Shown here in pieces: positions 15,651 to 24,038 of a stretch of 26,110 nucleotides of DNA (the first letter of the stretch is position 1; each line of letters starts with the position of its first letter). A program made the translations under genes and the position numbers. Below the pieces are notes generated by a model that worked only from the letters and a program-made list of their open reading frames with translations, was not told the DNA's origin and did no database searches. The DNA comes from an uncultured Lachnospiraceae bacterium (GTDB lineage Bacteria > Bacillota > Clostridia > Lachnospirales > Lachnospiraceae), in the NCBI GenBank assembly GCA_905203555.1, contig CAJKWK010000040.1, forward strand, positions 1 to 26,110, in the 5' to 3' direction.

Positions 15651-16583
15651 TTATTTATGGATGGACATAATCATATCATAGATTCTTTCCAACTCATCTT
15701 CTGAATAATATTCTATTTCTATTTTACCCTTTCCATTTGCTTTTGTATGTATATTTACTTTTGTTCCCATGATATTTTTCATCTTTTCAACAATATCATC
15801 GTAAACAAACGTGTGTTCTTGTTTTTCAACTTTTTTCTCTTTTTTCGGTGTTTTCAGAGATTTTACAAGTTTTTCTGTTTCTCTTACACTCAATTTTTCA
15901 TCGAAAATCTTACTTGCAATGATATATTGCTGTTCTTCATCATCAATTGCCAACAATGCTCTTGCATGTCCGGTTGAAATCATATCATCAATCACCATTT
16001 GCTGTACTCGACTACTTAATTTCAAAAGTCTCATAGAATTCGTAACAGCAGTTCTGCTCTTTGACACTCTTTCAGCTACTTCGTCCTGCTTTAAGTTAAA
16101 TTCTTCCAGCAATCTCTTAAATGCCATAGCTTCTTCAATTGGATTCAGGTTTTCTCTCTGAATATTTTCAATTAATGAGATTTCCACAATTTCCTGACTT
16201 GTATACTCTTTAATTAACACAGGAATTTCTTTAATTCCAGCTAATTTTGCAGCACGCCATCTTCTCTCTCCTGCGATAATCTCATAATATCCATCTTTTT
16301 TTTGTACCAAAAGAGGTTGCAAAACGCCAAATTGTTTTATTGAATCCGCCAATTCCAAAAGAGCATCCTCATCAAATTCCTTTCTTGGCTGATCTCTATT
16401 TGGCTCTACTTCGTTGATTTTCAGATATATTTCGCCTGTTTTATCAGCTTTTAAATCTGCTTTTTCTGTGTTTTTTTCCTTTACAGCAACGGATTTCTTC
16501 TCTACATTTTTTACTGACTTACTTGTTTTATCCGGTATTAGACTATCTAATCCTTTTCCCAGCCCATTCCTCTTTACTGCCAT
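15651..16583 (-). CDS. parB: Chromosome partitioning protein ParB (Spo0J)
   Basis: ParB binds parS sites near the origin, spreads as a CTP-dependent clamp and loads SMC. The 310-residue protein has the N-terminal CTP-binding domain (about 52-140) with the motif GERRWRAAKLAG (105-116), a helix-turn-helix (about 164-184, LKQDEVAERVSKSRTAVTNS) that recognises parS, and a C-terminal dimerisation domain (about 255-310). The charged linker around 20-50 and 235-250 is usual. The start GLGKGLDSLI motif (residues 7-16) matches ParA-interacting N-termini. Its ATG overlaps the parA stop by one base (TAATG), so translation is coupled. Two perfect parS sites lie upstream of parA. Confidence 0.98.
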   Translation of the reverse strand: MAVKRNGLGKGLDSLIPDKTSKSVKNVEKKSVAVKEKNTEKADLKADKTGEIYLKINEVEPNRDQPRKEFDEDALLELADSIKQFGVLQPLLVQKKDGYYEIIAGERRWRAAKLAGIKEIPVLIKEYTSQEIVEISLIENIQRENLNPIEEAMAFKRLLEEFNLKQDEVAERVSKSRTAVTNSMRLLKLSSRVQQMVIDDMISTGHARALLAIDDEEQQYIIASKIFDEKLSVRETEKLVKSLKTPKKEKKVEKQEHTFVYDDIVEKMKNIMGTKVNIHTKANGKGKIEIEYYSEDELERIYDMIMSIHK

Positions 16584-17353
16584 TACTCTTCCTCTCCTTT
16601 ATGAATTACTTCCTCTGCCAACATCATATAACTTTCCGCACCCGTAGATTTCGGATCATACAAATGAATTGGCATTCCATAACTTGGAGCTTCTGCAAGA
16701 CGTATATTTCTAGGTATAATTGTTTTGTAAATAGTCTGCTCCAGATTATCTTTTACATTTTCCACAACTTGAAGTGACAAATTTGTTCTGGCATCATACA
16801 TCGTAAATACAACACCTTCAATATATAATTCAGGATTCAACCTTTCCTGCACAAGATTAATTGTATGTATCAACTGACTTAATCCTTCCAAGGCGTAATA
16901 TTCACATTGAATAGGAACTAAAACTGAATTTGCAGTTGTCATCGCATTGATTGTAAGCATACTTAACGCAGGTGGACAATCTATGATAATAAAATCATAG
17001 TTATCTTTTACTGATTCCATTGCATTTTTAATAATATATTCTTTATCATCTACACCAATCAATTCAATTTCAGCGGCAGATAGATTTATATTAGAAGGAA
17101 GTACATCAAGATTTTCAATTACTTCTTTGCAGATACATTCTTCTATCTCTGCTTCACCAATAATTAAATCATAAACACTACTTTCAATTTCATCCTTATC
17201 CACTCCCAATCCACTTGTCATATTTCCCTGTGGATCAAGGTCTAAGGCCAGAACTTTTTGTCCAAGACTGGCAAGAGAAGCCGACAAATTGATTGCAGTT
17301 GTAGTTTTTCCAACTCCACCTTTTTGGTTTGCAATTGCAATGATTCTTCCCAT
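16583..17353 (-). CDS. parA: Chromosome partitioning ATPase ParA (Soj)
   Basis: ParA is the Walker-type ATPase that moves ParB-parS complexes and in Bacillus also tunes DnaA activity. The 256-residue protein starts MGRIIAIANQKGGVGKTTTA, with the deviant Walker A at 11-18 including the signature Lys11. Walker A' DLDPQGN lies near 38-44 and the Walker B strand FIIIDCPPALS near 120-130. The length is that of small chromosomal Soj proteins lacking the extra DNA-binding domain. An AAGGAG site lies upstream of the ATG. An extended -10 promoter about 75 bases upstream, flanked by a parS site, suggests autoregulation by ParB, as in related systems. Confidence 0.98.
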   Translation of the reverse strand: MGRIIAIANQKGGVGKTTTAINLSASLASLGQKVLALDLDPQGNMTSGLGVDKDEIESSVYDLIIGEAEIEECICKEVIENLDVLPSNINLSAAEIELIGVDDKEYIIKNAMESVKDNYDFIIIDCPPALSMLTINAMTTANSVLVPIQCEYYALEGLSQLIHTINLVQERLNPELYIEGVVFTMYDARTNLSLQVVENVKDNLEQTIYKTIIPRNIRLAEAPSYGMPIHLYDPKSTGAESYMMLAEEVIHKGEEE

Positions 17354-17424
17354 TATTTACACTCCTTTTCTTTTGAAAACGTTGTTTGAACACATTTTTA
17401 TTTTCAAAACAGCGTCGCCTCTTT

Positions 17425-17433
17425 ATTATATCA
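17425..17433 (-). promoter_or_regulatory. Extended -10 promoter of parA-parB
   Basis: The minus strand reads TGATATAAT, an extended -10 with a perfect TATAAT hexamer, about 72 bases before the parA start. The nearer parS site begins 27 bases upstream of it, just behind the -35 position, so bound ParB would touch RNA polymerase. Confidence 0.65.
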
Positions 17434-17460
17434 CTATTGTTCCTTTTATTCCATACAAAA

Positions 17461-17476
17461 TGTTTCACGTGAAACA
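17461..17476. promoter_or_regulatory. parS site 1
   Basis: TGTTTCACGTGAAACA, a perfect 16-base palindrome identical to the bacterial chromosomal parS consensus. It is the ParB loading site and lies between the parA promoter and the second site. Confidence 0.97.
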
Positions 17477-17515
17477 TTTTTTTATGTTTTTCATTTTCTG
17501 TTTTTTTAATAAGAA

Positions 17516-17531
17516 TGTTTCACGTGAAACA
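17516..17531. promoter_or_regulatory. parS site 2
   Basis: A second perfect TGTTTCACGTGAAACA, 55 bases from the first measured start to start, or a little over five helical turns. It lies nearer the divergent hydrolase gene. Confidence 0.97.
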
Positions 17532-17556
17532 TTCTATAATTTATCTTTATACACAT

Positions 17557-17640
17557 ATTAAAATACACTTATTAAAATATAATCATTAAAATATGCTTTA
17601 TTAAAATATAATTTTATTTAAGTATTAATCCCCTAAAATA
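17557..17640. repeat. AT-rich array of ATTAAAATA repeats
   Basis: The nonamer ATTAAAATA occurs at 17557, 17571, 17585 and 17600, with a partial TAAAATA at 17634. The first four have a near-constant period of 14-15 bases. The array directly follows the second parS site and precedes the hydrolase promoter region. The extreme AT content makes some chance recurrence likely, but the regular period does not follow from composition alone. Confidence 0.55.
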
Positions 17641-17645
17641 TGTAG

Positions 17646-17651
17646 TATAAT
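17646..17651 (+). promoter_or_regulatory. -10 element of the alpha/beta hydrolase gene
   Basis: A perfect TATAAT lies 36 bases before the start at 17687. No strong -35 is visible 17 bases upstream in the AT-rich repeat array. Confidence 0.45.
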
Positions 17652-17686
17652 AATACATATATAAGAATATAAAGGAGGATACATTT

Positions 17687-18649
17687 ATGGATTATAAAAA
17701 AACCTTCAAAAATATAACTCTTTTATCTGCAAGTACAATTGCAGCTATGCATTGCATAAATAAATATATTTATCATAAATCAACTTCATTTAATAATAAA
17801 AATAAATTGCTTACAAAAATGAGATATTTTGATTACAATTGGCATGATAGCAAAATTAAGTATAGTGTGTATGGTTCAGGAAGACCTGTTTTGCTCATTC
17901 ATGATTTATCTGTATGCAGTTCTTCCTATGAATGGAATGCTATTATTGAAAAATTAGGAGAAAATAAAAAAGTATATACGGTGGATTTACCTGGATGTGG
18001 TGAATCAGATAAATATAATTTTGTTTACACAAACTATCTATATACACAATTTATCCGAGATTTTATAAAAGATATTATTAAAGAACAGGTAACTGTAGTT
18101 TCGACAGGATTTTCTGCACCTTTTTCGACTATCCTGTACACTTCAGATAACTCTATGATCGAACATCTGATTCTAGTAAATCCGGCATCACCGATTTTCG
18201 AATCATCTGTTCCTAAATCATTGATTAAAACCACGAAATATTTATTTACTCTTCCAATCATCAGCCGATTTATTTACAACTTATCAACAAGAAAAGGATT
18301 GATAGAAAAAACATTTAATCAAAAATATTACTATTCTCCTCATAAAGTAAATAAAAAAGATATTTTAACATATTATAAAAACTCCCAAGAAGGAAACACA
18401 CATGGAAAGTATTTGTATTCCAGCTTTTTATGTGGATTTATGAACTATAATATTTTAAAAAGCCTTTCTCTAATAAAAAAAGACGTTTCTATCATAGTAG
18501 GAAAATCTGACTCATCCAGTATAGAAAATGTAAAACTTTACAGAGAAAACCTTTCATCTGTAAATATTTCTATCATACAACACAGCAAACATCTTCCTCA
18601 ATTGGAAACACCAGAGAAATTTGTAGAAATATTAATGAAACATCTATAA
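17687..18649 (+). CDS. Membrane-anchored alpha/beta hydrolase
   Basis: The 320-residue protein has a hydrophobic N-terminal stretch (about residues 9-24) that may anchor it, then an alpha/beta hydrolase fold. VLLIHDLSVCSSSYEW (68-83) forms the oxyanion region, DLPGCGESD (100-108) the next turn, GFSAP (141-145) the nucleophile elbow with Ser143, GKSDSSS near 273-279 the likely acid, and His302 (QHSKHLPQLETP) the base. The substrate is unknown. AAGGAGG precedes the ATG. It is the only plus-strand gene within the origin cluster, so it faces the replication fork. It is visibly richer in A/T codons (many Lys, Asn, Ile, Tyr) than its neighbours, which may mean insertion or relaxed selection. Confidence 0.88.
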   Translation: MDYKKTFKNITLLSASTIAAMHCINKYIYHKSTSFNNKNKLLTKMRYFDYNWHDSKIKYSVYGSGRPVLLIHDLSVCSSSYEWNAIIEKLGENKKVYTVDLPGCGESDKYNFVYTNYLYTQFIRDFIKDIIKEQVTVVSTGFSAPFSTILYTSDNSMIEHLILVNPASPIFESSVPKSLIKTTKYLFTLPIISRFIYNLSTRKGLIEKTFNQKYYYSPHKVNKKDILTYYKNSQEGNTHGKYLYSSFLCGFMNYNILKSLSLIKKDVSIIVGKSDSSSIENVKLYRENLSSVNISIIQHSKHLPQLETPEKFVEILMKHL

Positions 18650-18682
18650 AGGCAGCTATCAAATAGATATAAAACAATAATA

Positions 18683-18752
18683 AAAACCGGATTTCTTTTA
18701 CAAGCATCCTTGACAATCACTCAAAAGATTTTGTAAAAGTAAATCCGGTTTT
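18683..18752. terminator. Long bidirectional terminator between convergent genes
   Basis: AAAACCGGATTT-C-TTTTACAA (18683-18703) pairs with TTGTAAAA-GT-AAATCCGGTTTT (18731-18752), a 20-pair stem with a one-by-two internal mismatch and a 27-base loop. A-rich and T-rich flanks on both sides suit termination of both the hydrolase gene and rsmG. Confidence 0.8.
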
Positions 18753-18772
18753 CTTAATGCATACATACATAT

Positions 18773-19486
18773 TTAAGATAATGGTTCTTTTGCAGGCAAT
18801 CCCGCTTTTCTTGGATATTTTTTCTTTGTATTCTCGACTTTTTTAATCTTCACAAAAGATCTGCCGATTTCTGTTCCAGGCAATTGGAATTTTGTAATAC
18901 TTTCGATTTTGCCACCTAACAGTTTCACTGCCTTTTCTGATTTAACAGCCTCGTCATCTACTTCTCCACTCTTATACGATACAAATATGCCTCCTACATT
19001 TGTATAAGGAAGACAATATTCACTCAATGTAGACAAATTTGCAACTGCTCTTGATACACAGAGATCGAATTGTTCTCGATATTCTGCTTTTTTAGCATAA
19101 TCTTCCGCTCTTCCATGCAATGTTTCTATTTCATCCAATTCCAATTCTTCTATTACAGCATCCAGAAATTTAATTCGTTTTTGAAGAGAATCCAATAAAA
19201 CAACCTTCAAATGTGGATAAGCTATTTTCAAAGGAATCCCCGGAAATCCTGCTCCTGTTCCAATATCAATCAATGAATCAACTCGATCCATATCCACTAC
19301 TTTTTTAACAGAAAGACTATCAATAAAATGCTTTTCATTCACTTCATCATACTCAGTAATTCCTGTCAAATTCATCACTTTATTCCATTCTACAAGCATT
19401 TCATAATATCGATGAAATTGCGCTTTTTGCTTCTCTGTTAATTCAATTTCCAGCTGATTCAGCTGTTGATCAAATCGATCTGACAT
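18773..19486 (-). CDS. rsmG: 16S rRNA (guanine-N7) methyltransferase RsmG
   Basis: RsmG (GidB) methylates G527 of 16S rRNA using S-adenosylmethionine; its loss gives low-level streptomycin resistance in other bacteria. The 237-residue protein has the family's N-terminal helices with NLTGI (39-43), the SAM-binding loop DIGTGAGFPGIPL (74-86) and the substrate-side motif VSRAVANLSTL (about 143-153). The C-terminus KKYPRKAGLPAKEPLS is the standard family tail. It is the third gene of the mnmE-mnmG-rsmG unit, 153 bases behind mnmG. The gap has no obvious terminator but contains two DnaA-box-like sequences. Confidence 0.97.
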   Translation of the reverse strand: MSDRFDQQLNQLEIELTEKQKAQFHRYYEMLVEWNKVMNLTGITEYDEVNEKHFIDSLSVKKVVDMDRVDSLIDIGTGAGFPGIPLKIAYPHLKVVLLDSLQKRIKFLDAVIEELELDEIETLHGRAEDYAKKAEYREQFDLCVSRAVANLSTLSEYCLPYTNVGGIFVSYKSGEVDDEAVKSEKAVKLLGGKIESITKFQLPGTEIGRSFVKIKKVENTKKKYPRKAGLPAKEPLS

Positions 19487-19512
19487 ATTTTTTCTCCATT
19501 TTCTTTCTAAAA

Positions 19513-19555
19513 TTATTCACAGTATCCTCTTATTTTTTGTTCATTATGTGAATAA
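19513..19555. promoter_or_regulatory. Inverted pair of DnaA-box-like sequences
   Basis: TTATTCACA at 19513-19521 and its reverse complement TGTGAATAA at 19547-19555 each differ by one base from the DnaA box TTATCCACA. They face each other across 25 bases in the rsmG-mnmG gap. A third, weaker TTTTCACAT follows near 19578-19586. DnaA binding is inferred only from sequence. Confidence 0.4.
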
Positions 19556-19639
19556 CTTTTTGCATATATGAGGATAACTTTTCACATCTTTATATTACAT
19601 AGCATACTATTTATATTGCATTTATCGCCATTTTTTATA

Positions 19640-21550
19640 TTATTTACTTCCTAGATACACCAAAAGAACAGATATATCAGCCGGAGAAACACCTGAAATA
19701 CGAGATGCCTGCCCTATAGACAATGGACGTATCTGAGACAATTTTTGTTTTGCCTCAATCCTAAGGCTTGGAATCTGTTCATAATCGATATCTTCCGGTA
19801 TCCTTCTTGTTTCCAGCTTTTTAAATTGCTCTACCTGTCTTTGCTGTCTCTTAATATATCCATCGTATTTAATAAATATGTTCACCTGCTCAATCACATC
19901 ATCCGGCAATTCTTCTCGTTCCGAATCAATTGGTTTCAATACTTCATAATTCAATTCCGGTCTTCGAATCAATTCGGCCAATGTTGAACCTGATACAAGC
20001 GGTGTACTTCCATATTGTTCCAATAAATTTTGCACTTCCTCAGAAGTACCGATATTCGTATGCTCAACACGTTCTATCTCTTTTTTGATGAGTTCTTCCT
20101 TTTTTAACAATTTTTCATATCTTTCTTCCGAAATCAATCCAACCTCATACCCGATTTTTGTCAGCCTCTGATCAGCATTATCCTGACGCAGCAGCAGACG
20201 ATACTCTGCACGTGAAGTCATCATACGATAAGGTTCATGACTTTCTTTTGTTACAAGATCATCAATCAATACCCCTATATATCCCTCCGATCGATCAATC
20301 ACAATTCCTTCTTTTCCCTGAAGTTTTCTGGCCGCATTAATTCCGGCAATAAGTCCCTGTGCTGCCGCTTCTTCATATCCTGAACTTCCATTGAACTGAC
20401 CGCCGCTGAACAATCCATCAATCTTCTTAAATTCCAACGTACTATTCAGCTGTCTTGCATCGATACAATCATATTCAATCGCATAAGCATTTCTCACAAT
20501 TTTAACATGTTCCAATCCCGGAACGCTCCGATACATCGCATATTGTACATCTTCCGGAAGAGAACTGGACATACCGCCTACATACATTTCAGTCGTATCG
20601 ATTCCTTCCGGTTCGATAAATACCTGATGACGGTTTTTATCAGCAAATTTAACAACCTTATCTTCAATAGAAGGACAATATCTCGGCCCCGTTCCTTCAA
20701 TCATTCCGGAAAATAATGGAGAACGGTCCAGATTTGCACGAATAATCTCATGTGTTTTTTCATTGGTATACGTCAGCCAACAGGAAACCTGATCGATCTG
20801 TACATCTTTTGGATCTGTTGTAAAAGAAAACGGCACAACACGCTCATCTCCTTTTTGTTCTTCCATCTTCGTAAAATCGATGGAATTTTTATCAATACGA
20901 GCCGGCGTTCCGGTTTTAAAACGATACATCTGGATTCCCAGTGACTTCAAACTATCCGTCAGATAATTAGCCGCCTGCAAACCATTCGGCCCCGTCTGCA
21001 TACTCACATCTCCATAAATACATCTGGCTCTCAAGTAGGTTCCCGTACACAGCACCACTGCTCTGCATGCATAGATTGCACCGGAATAAGTCTGCACTCC
21101 GGTAATTCTACGAACTCCCTGTTCATCCACATCATCTGTCAGGATCTCTGTCACTTCCATCTGCCGGATATCGAGATTTTCCTGATTCTGCAATACTTCA
21201 CGCATTGTTTTACTATAATTTGCCTTGTCCGCCTGTGCACGAAGAGAATGTACCGCCGGTCCTTTTGACTGATTTAACATTTTAGACTGGATAAAAGTAC
21301 GGTCGATGACCTTCCCCATTTCTCCGCCCAGAGCATCGATTTCACGCACCAAATGTCCTTTTGAACTGCCTCCGATATTTGGATTACATGGCATCAAAGC
21401 AATACTGTCTACACTAACTGTAAACAAAATCGTCTTAAATCCAAGTCTCGCAGATGCAAGTGCTGCCTCACAACCGGCATGACCTGCACCAACAACTGCA
21501 ATATCATATTGATCTTTATTTTCCCATACAGAATTTACTGAATATTTCAT
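19640..21550 (-). CDS. mnmG: tRNA uridine-5-carboxymethylaminomethyl modification enzyme MnmG
   Basis: MnmG (GidA) works with MnmE to add the carboxymethylaminomethyl group to wobble U34 of several tRNAs, using FAD and methylene-tetrahydrofolate. The 636-residue protein has the FAD-binding Rossmann loop VVGAGHAGCEAALASARLG (19-37), the CNPNIGGSSKGHLVREIDAL signature (about 54-73), and GPRYCPSIEDKV with the conserved catalytic-region Cys near residue 292. A C-terminal helical MnmE-binding part includes PLSIGQASRISGVSPADISV. The length is normal. The start (MKYSVNSVWENKDQYD) lies inside the end of mnmE, an overlap of 35 bases, with GGAG upstream, so translation is coupled. Confidence 0.97.
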   Translation of the reverse strand: MKYSVNSVWENKDQYDIAVVGAGHAGCEAALASARLGFKTILFTVSVDSIALMPCNPNIGGSSKGHLVREIDALGGEMGKVIDRTFIQSKMLNQSKGPAVHSLRAQADKANYSKTMREVLQNQENLDIRQMEVTEILTDDVDEQGVRRITGVQTYSGAIYACRAVVLCTGTYLRARCIYGDVSMQTGPNGLQAANYLTDSLKSLGIQMYRFKTGTPARIDKNSIDFTKMEEQKGDERVVPFSFTTDPKDVQIDQVSCWLTYTNEKTHEIIRANLDRSPLFSGMIEGTGPRYCPSIEDKVVKFADKNRHQVFIEPEGIDTTEMYVGGMSSSLPEDVQYAMYRSVPGLEHVKIVRNAYAIEYDCIDARQLNSTLEFKKIDGLFSGGQFNGSSGYEEAAAQGLIAGINAARKLQGKEGIVIDRSEGYIGVLIDDLVTKESHEPYRMMTSRAEYRLLLRQDNADQRLTKIGYEVGLISEERYEKLLKKEELIKKEIERVEHTNIGTSEEVQNLLEQYGSTPLVSGSTLAELIRRPELNYEVLKPIDSEREELPDDVIEQVNIFIKYDGYIKRQQRQVEQFKKLETRRIPEDIDYEQIPSLRIEAKQKLSQIRPLSIGQASRISGVSPADISVLLVYLGSK

Positions 21551-22931
21551 TTACTAAATCTTCTCCTATTGTCTCACCTGTAATACTGCCAAGCGCCTCA
21601 TATGCATCCATCAGATCAATGGAATAAAAATCTTCAGGCATTTGATTTTCAATGCTGCTTTTTACTTTTTGAAGTGACTGATATGCGTCCTGAAGTGCAG
21701 TTTTTTGCCGCATATTTGTAATATAAACCTCATCGTTAAACGAGAGATCACCTCCCAGAAACATTGCAGTCAATAGTTCTTCAAACTCATGGATTCCCAA
21801 TTCTTCTTTTGCAGAAATTTCAATAACCGGATACTCCTGTATCGTTTCGCTCTGCGAAATTCTATTTTTATGACTCTCTTCAATATAAGAAAGCAAAAAA
21901 TCCTTATCCAGAACTGTATGAAGATCCGATTTATTTAATAAAATAATCGTCTTTTTGCCGTATATCAATTGAATGATTTCCTTATCATTCTCATCCAGCT
22001 CTCTGGACGCATCTGCTACATAAATAATCAGATCTGCCTCTTCTGCATATTCTTTTGCCTTATCAACCCCGATTTTTTCAATCACGTCATCTGTATCACG
22101 AATTCCTGCAGTATCTATGATATTTAAATTCAATCCTCGAATCTGCACCTGCTCTTCCAATACATCTCTGGTAGTTCCTTCAATATCCGTAACGATTGCC
22201 CGTTCTCTTCCTGACAATACATTCAACAATGAAGATTTTCCTGCATTTGGCTTGCCGAGAATCACTGTCTGAATCCCTTCTTTGATGATTCTTCCATTAT
22301 CCGAAGAAACAATCAAAGAGTTAAGCTGGATCATAAGTTCATCCACGACTTTTTCCAATTTTTCACCATAACCATCTACACTGATATGTTCCGGATCATC
22401 CAACGCTGTTTCTATAAAAGCTGTGTGATATAAAATCTCTTCTCTGATTTTATTGATTTTCTCCTTCACACTTCCGCGCAGCTGGCTGATCGAACTTTTC
22501 AATGCATATTCATTTTTAGAATGAATTACATCTATTACTGCTTCTGCCTGTGACAGATCCATCTTTCCATTCAAAAAAGCGCGCTTTGTAAATTCTCCCG
22601 GTTCTGCCGGTCTTGCTCCGTACTTTAAGACAGTTTCCAAAATTCTTTTTACGACAAAAACACCGCCATGACAATTGATTTCAACAGTATCTTCTCCGGT
22701 GAAAGTTCGCGGAGCCCGCATAACTGTGACAAGCACCTCATCAATTGTCTCATCTCCATCCTTGATAAATCCATAATGAATGGTATGACTGGAAACCTCA
22801 GACAAAATGTCTTTTCCCTTATATATCTGATCAATTATATGCAGTGCATCCTCACCGCTGATCCTCACGATTCCAATTCCGGAGTTGCTCATTCCGGTAG
22901 AAATTGCTGCAATCGTATCTTTCTTAAACAT
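21516..22931 (-). CDS. mnmE: tRNA modification GTPase MnmE
   Basis: MnmE is the GTPase partner of MnmG in U34 modification. The 471-residue protein has the N-terminal tetrahydrofolate-binding domain (about 1-120), a helical domain and an inserted G domain. Visible G motifs are GKPNAGKS (226-233), GTTRD (252-256), DTAG (273-276) and NKSD near 334-337. The C-terminus FCMGK (467-471) keeps the conserved Cys of the usual FCIGK tail. The G-domain insert around 345-370 (SYIEESHKNRISQSETIQEY) is slightly longer than in E. coli. It starts the mnmE-mnmG-rsmG unit behind its own promoter and 100-base leader. Confidence 0.97.
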   Translation of the reverse strand: MFKKDTIAAISTGMSNSGIGIVRISGEDALHIIDQIYKGKDILSEVSSHTIHYGFIKDGDETIDEVLVTVMRAPRTFTGEDTVEINCHGGVFVVKRILETVLKYGARPAEPGEFTKRAFLNGKMDLSQAEAVIDVIHSKNEYALKSSISQLRGSVKEKINKIREEILYHTAFIETALDDPEHISVDGYGEKLEKVVDELMIQLNSLIVSSDNGRIIKEGIQTVILGKPNAGKSSLLNVLSGRERAIVTDIEGTTRDVLEEQVQIRGLNLNIIDTAGIRDTDDVIEKIGVDKAKEYAEEADLIIYVADASRELDENDKEIIQLIYGKKTIILLNKSDLHTVLDKDFLLSYIEESHKNRISQSETIQEYPVIEISAKEELGIHEFEELLTAMFLGGDLSFNDEVYITNMRQKTALQDAYQSLQKVKSSIENQMPEDFYSIDLMDAYEALGSITGETIGEDLVNEIFSKFCMGK

Positions 22932-23030
22932 ACAAAACCTCTTTTTAACTTCTTTTTTTTAATATATTTAAAATATATTTTCAATCCTTTATTTCAAAAT
23001 AACATCTCTCATTAAACTTACCATTTAAAA

Positions 23031-23039
23031 ATTATACCA
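23031..23039 (-). promoter_or_regulatory. Extended -10 promoter of mnmE-mnmG-rsmG
   Basis: The minus strand reads TGGTATAAT, a perfect extended -10, about 100 bases before the mnmE start and just behind the jag terminator. No good -35 is present at the normal spacing. Confidence 0.6.
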
Positions 23040-23081
23040 CAAAAAGAAACAGAATCCCATGAAAAAATAATGGTATAAAAA

Positions 23082-23138
23082 AAGCAGCTTATCAAACCAT
23101 CAAAATGCCATCTAGCAAGTAGGTTAAATAAACTGCTT
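23082..23138 (-). terminator. Intrinsic terminator of the rpmH-jag operon
   Basis: On the minus strand AAGCAGTTTATTTAACC pairs with GGTTTGATAAGCTGCTT at 16 of 17 positions (two G-U), around a 23-base loop, followed by seven T. It begins about 20 bases behind the jag stop codon. Confidence 0.9.
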
Positions 23139-23158
23139 CTTCTTTTTAAACTATAGAA

Positions 23159-24019
23159 CTATCTCTTCAGAGTAACAACCACTTTTCTATATGGTTCTTC
23201 TCCCTCACTATGTGTTGTTACATAAGGATCTGACTGGAGCGCTGAATGAATGATTCTTCTCTCATAAGGATTCATTGGCTCAAGAGCAACCGGTCTTCTG
23301 TTTCTCTTTACCTTATGAGCAATATTCTTTGCAAGATGTTTCAATGTTTCTTCTCTTCTTGCACGATAATTTTCTGTATCAAGTTTCACTCTTACATATC
23401 CATCCTGATGCTTATTTGCAACGCGATTTGCAAGATACTGCAGAGAATCCAGAGTCTGACCTCTTTTACCAATCAGAATACCCATATTCTCGCCTTTCAT
23501 ATCAACAGTTAAGGAACCATCTTCTTCTATAACAGATGTAAGTTCTACTTCCATTCCCATTGCTTTTAAAGTATCTGCAAGAAATCCTTCAACAGCAGAT
23601 TTTGCCTCTTCTGTCACTCTTTCTGTGACAATTTCACGTTTCGCAGGTGCTTTTTCTGTTTCTTCTGTTTCAGAATTCTTTCTTTCCTCTGCTTTTTCTT
23701 TCACAGTCTCTTTTTGCACTTCTGTTTGTGCTTTAACGTCTTTCTTTTCTTTTTTTGTATCTTTTTTTATTTCTTTTTTAGGTTCTTTTTTCTCATCTAA
23801 TGAAAAATCAAATTTAATCTCCGGTTCTTCTTCTACTACTTCTTCCGGTTTTCTTCTCGCTTCGATTACAGCCTGTTTCATACCAATTCCTAAGAATCCG
23901 GCACTTCCCTTTTCGATGACTTCATATTCAAGTTTATCACTTGTTACACCTAATTGAATCAATGCTTCTGTAATCGCATCATCTACTGTTTTTGCTGATA
24001 CTCTGATGCTGCCGTTCAT
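23159..24019 (-). CDS. jag: RNA-binding protein Jag (KhpB/EloR type)
   Basis: I chose ATG at 24019 (286 residues) because AGGAGG lies eight bases before it and MNGSIRVSAKTVDDAI is the family's N-terminal Jag domain (1-55, with KGSAGFLGIG). A long Lys/Glu-rich linker follows (about 57-135). Then come a KH domain (about 155-210) with the GKRG loop (184-187) and an R3H domain (about 218-286, with RREETLKHLA and the conserved Arg/His in YERRIIHSALQ). Homologues such as EloR/KhpB bind RNA and control cell elongation and division in streptococci. Its start codon lies within 20 bases of the yidC stop, and the order yidC-jag is conserved in Firmicutes. The linker is long but of common type. Confidence 0.95.
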   Translation of the reverse strand: MNGSIRVSAKTVDDAITEALIQLGVTSDKLEYEVIEKGSAGFLGIGMKQAVIEARRKPEEVVEEEPEIKFDFSLDEKKEPKKEIKKDTKKEKKDVKAQTEVQKETVKEKAEERKNSETEETEKAPAKREIVTERVTEEAKSAVEGFLADTLKAMGMEVELTSVIEEDGSLTVDMKGENMGILIGKRGQTLDSLQYLANRVANKHQDGYVRVKLDTENYRARREETLKHLAKNIAHKVKRNRRPVALEPMNPYERRIIHSALQSDPYVTTHSEGEEPYRKVVVTLKR

Positions 24020-24038
24020 GTTCGAATCCTCCTCTTCT

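Noticed and set aside
17235..17477. Minus-strand frame starting MFHVKHFVWN over the parS site
   Set aside because: It reads through the parS palindrome and into parA in another frame; it has no coding character of its own.
23625..23957. Plus-strand Ser/Phe-rich open frame of 110 codons
   Set aside because: It is the antisense of the Lys/Glu-rich Jag linker, which always yields such a composition; no ribosome site.
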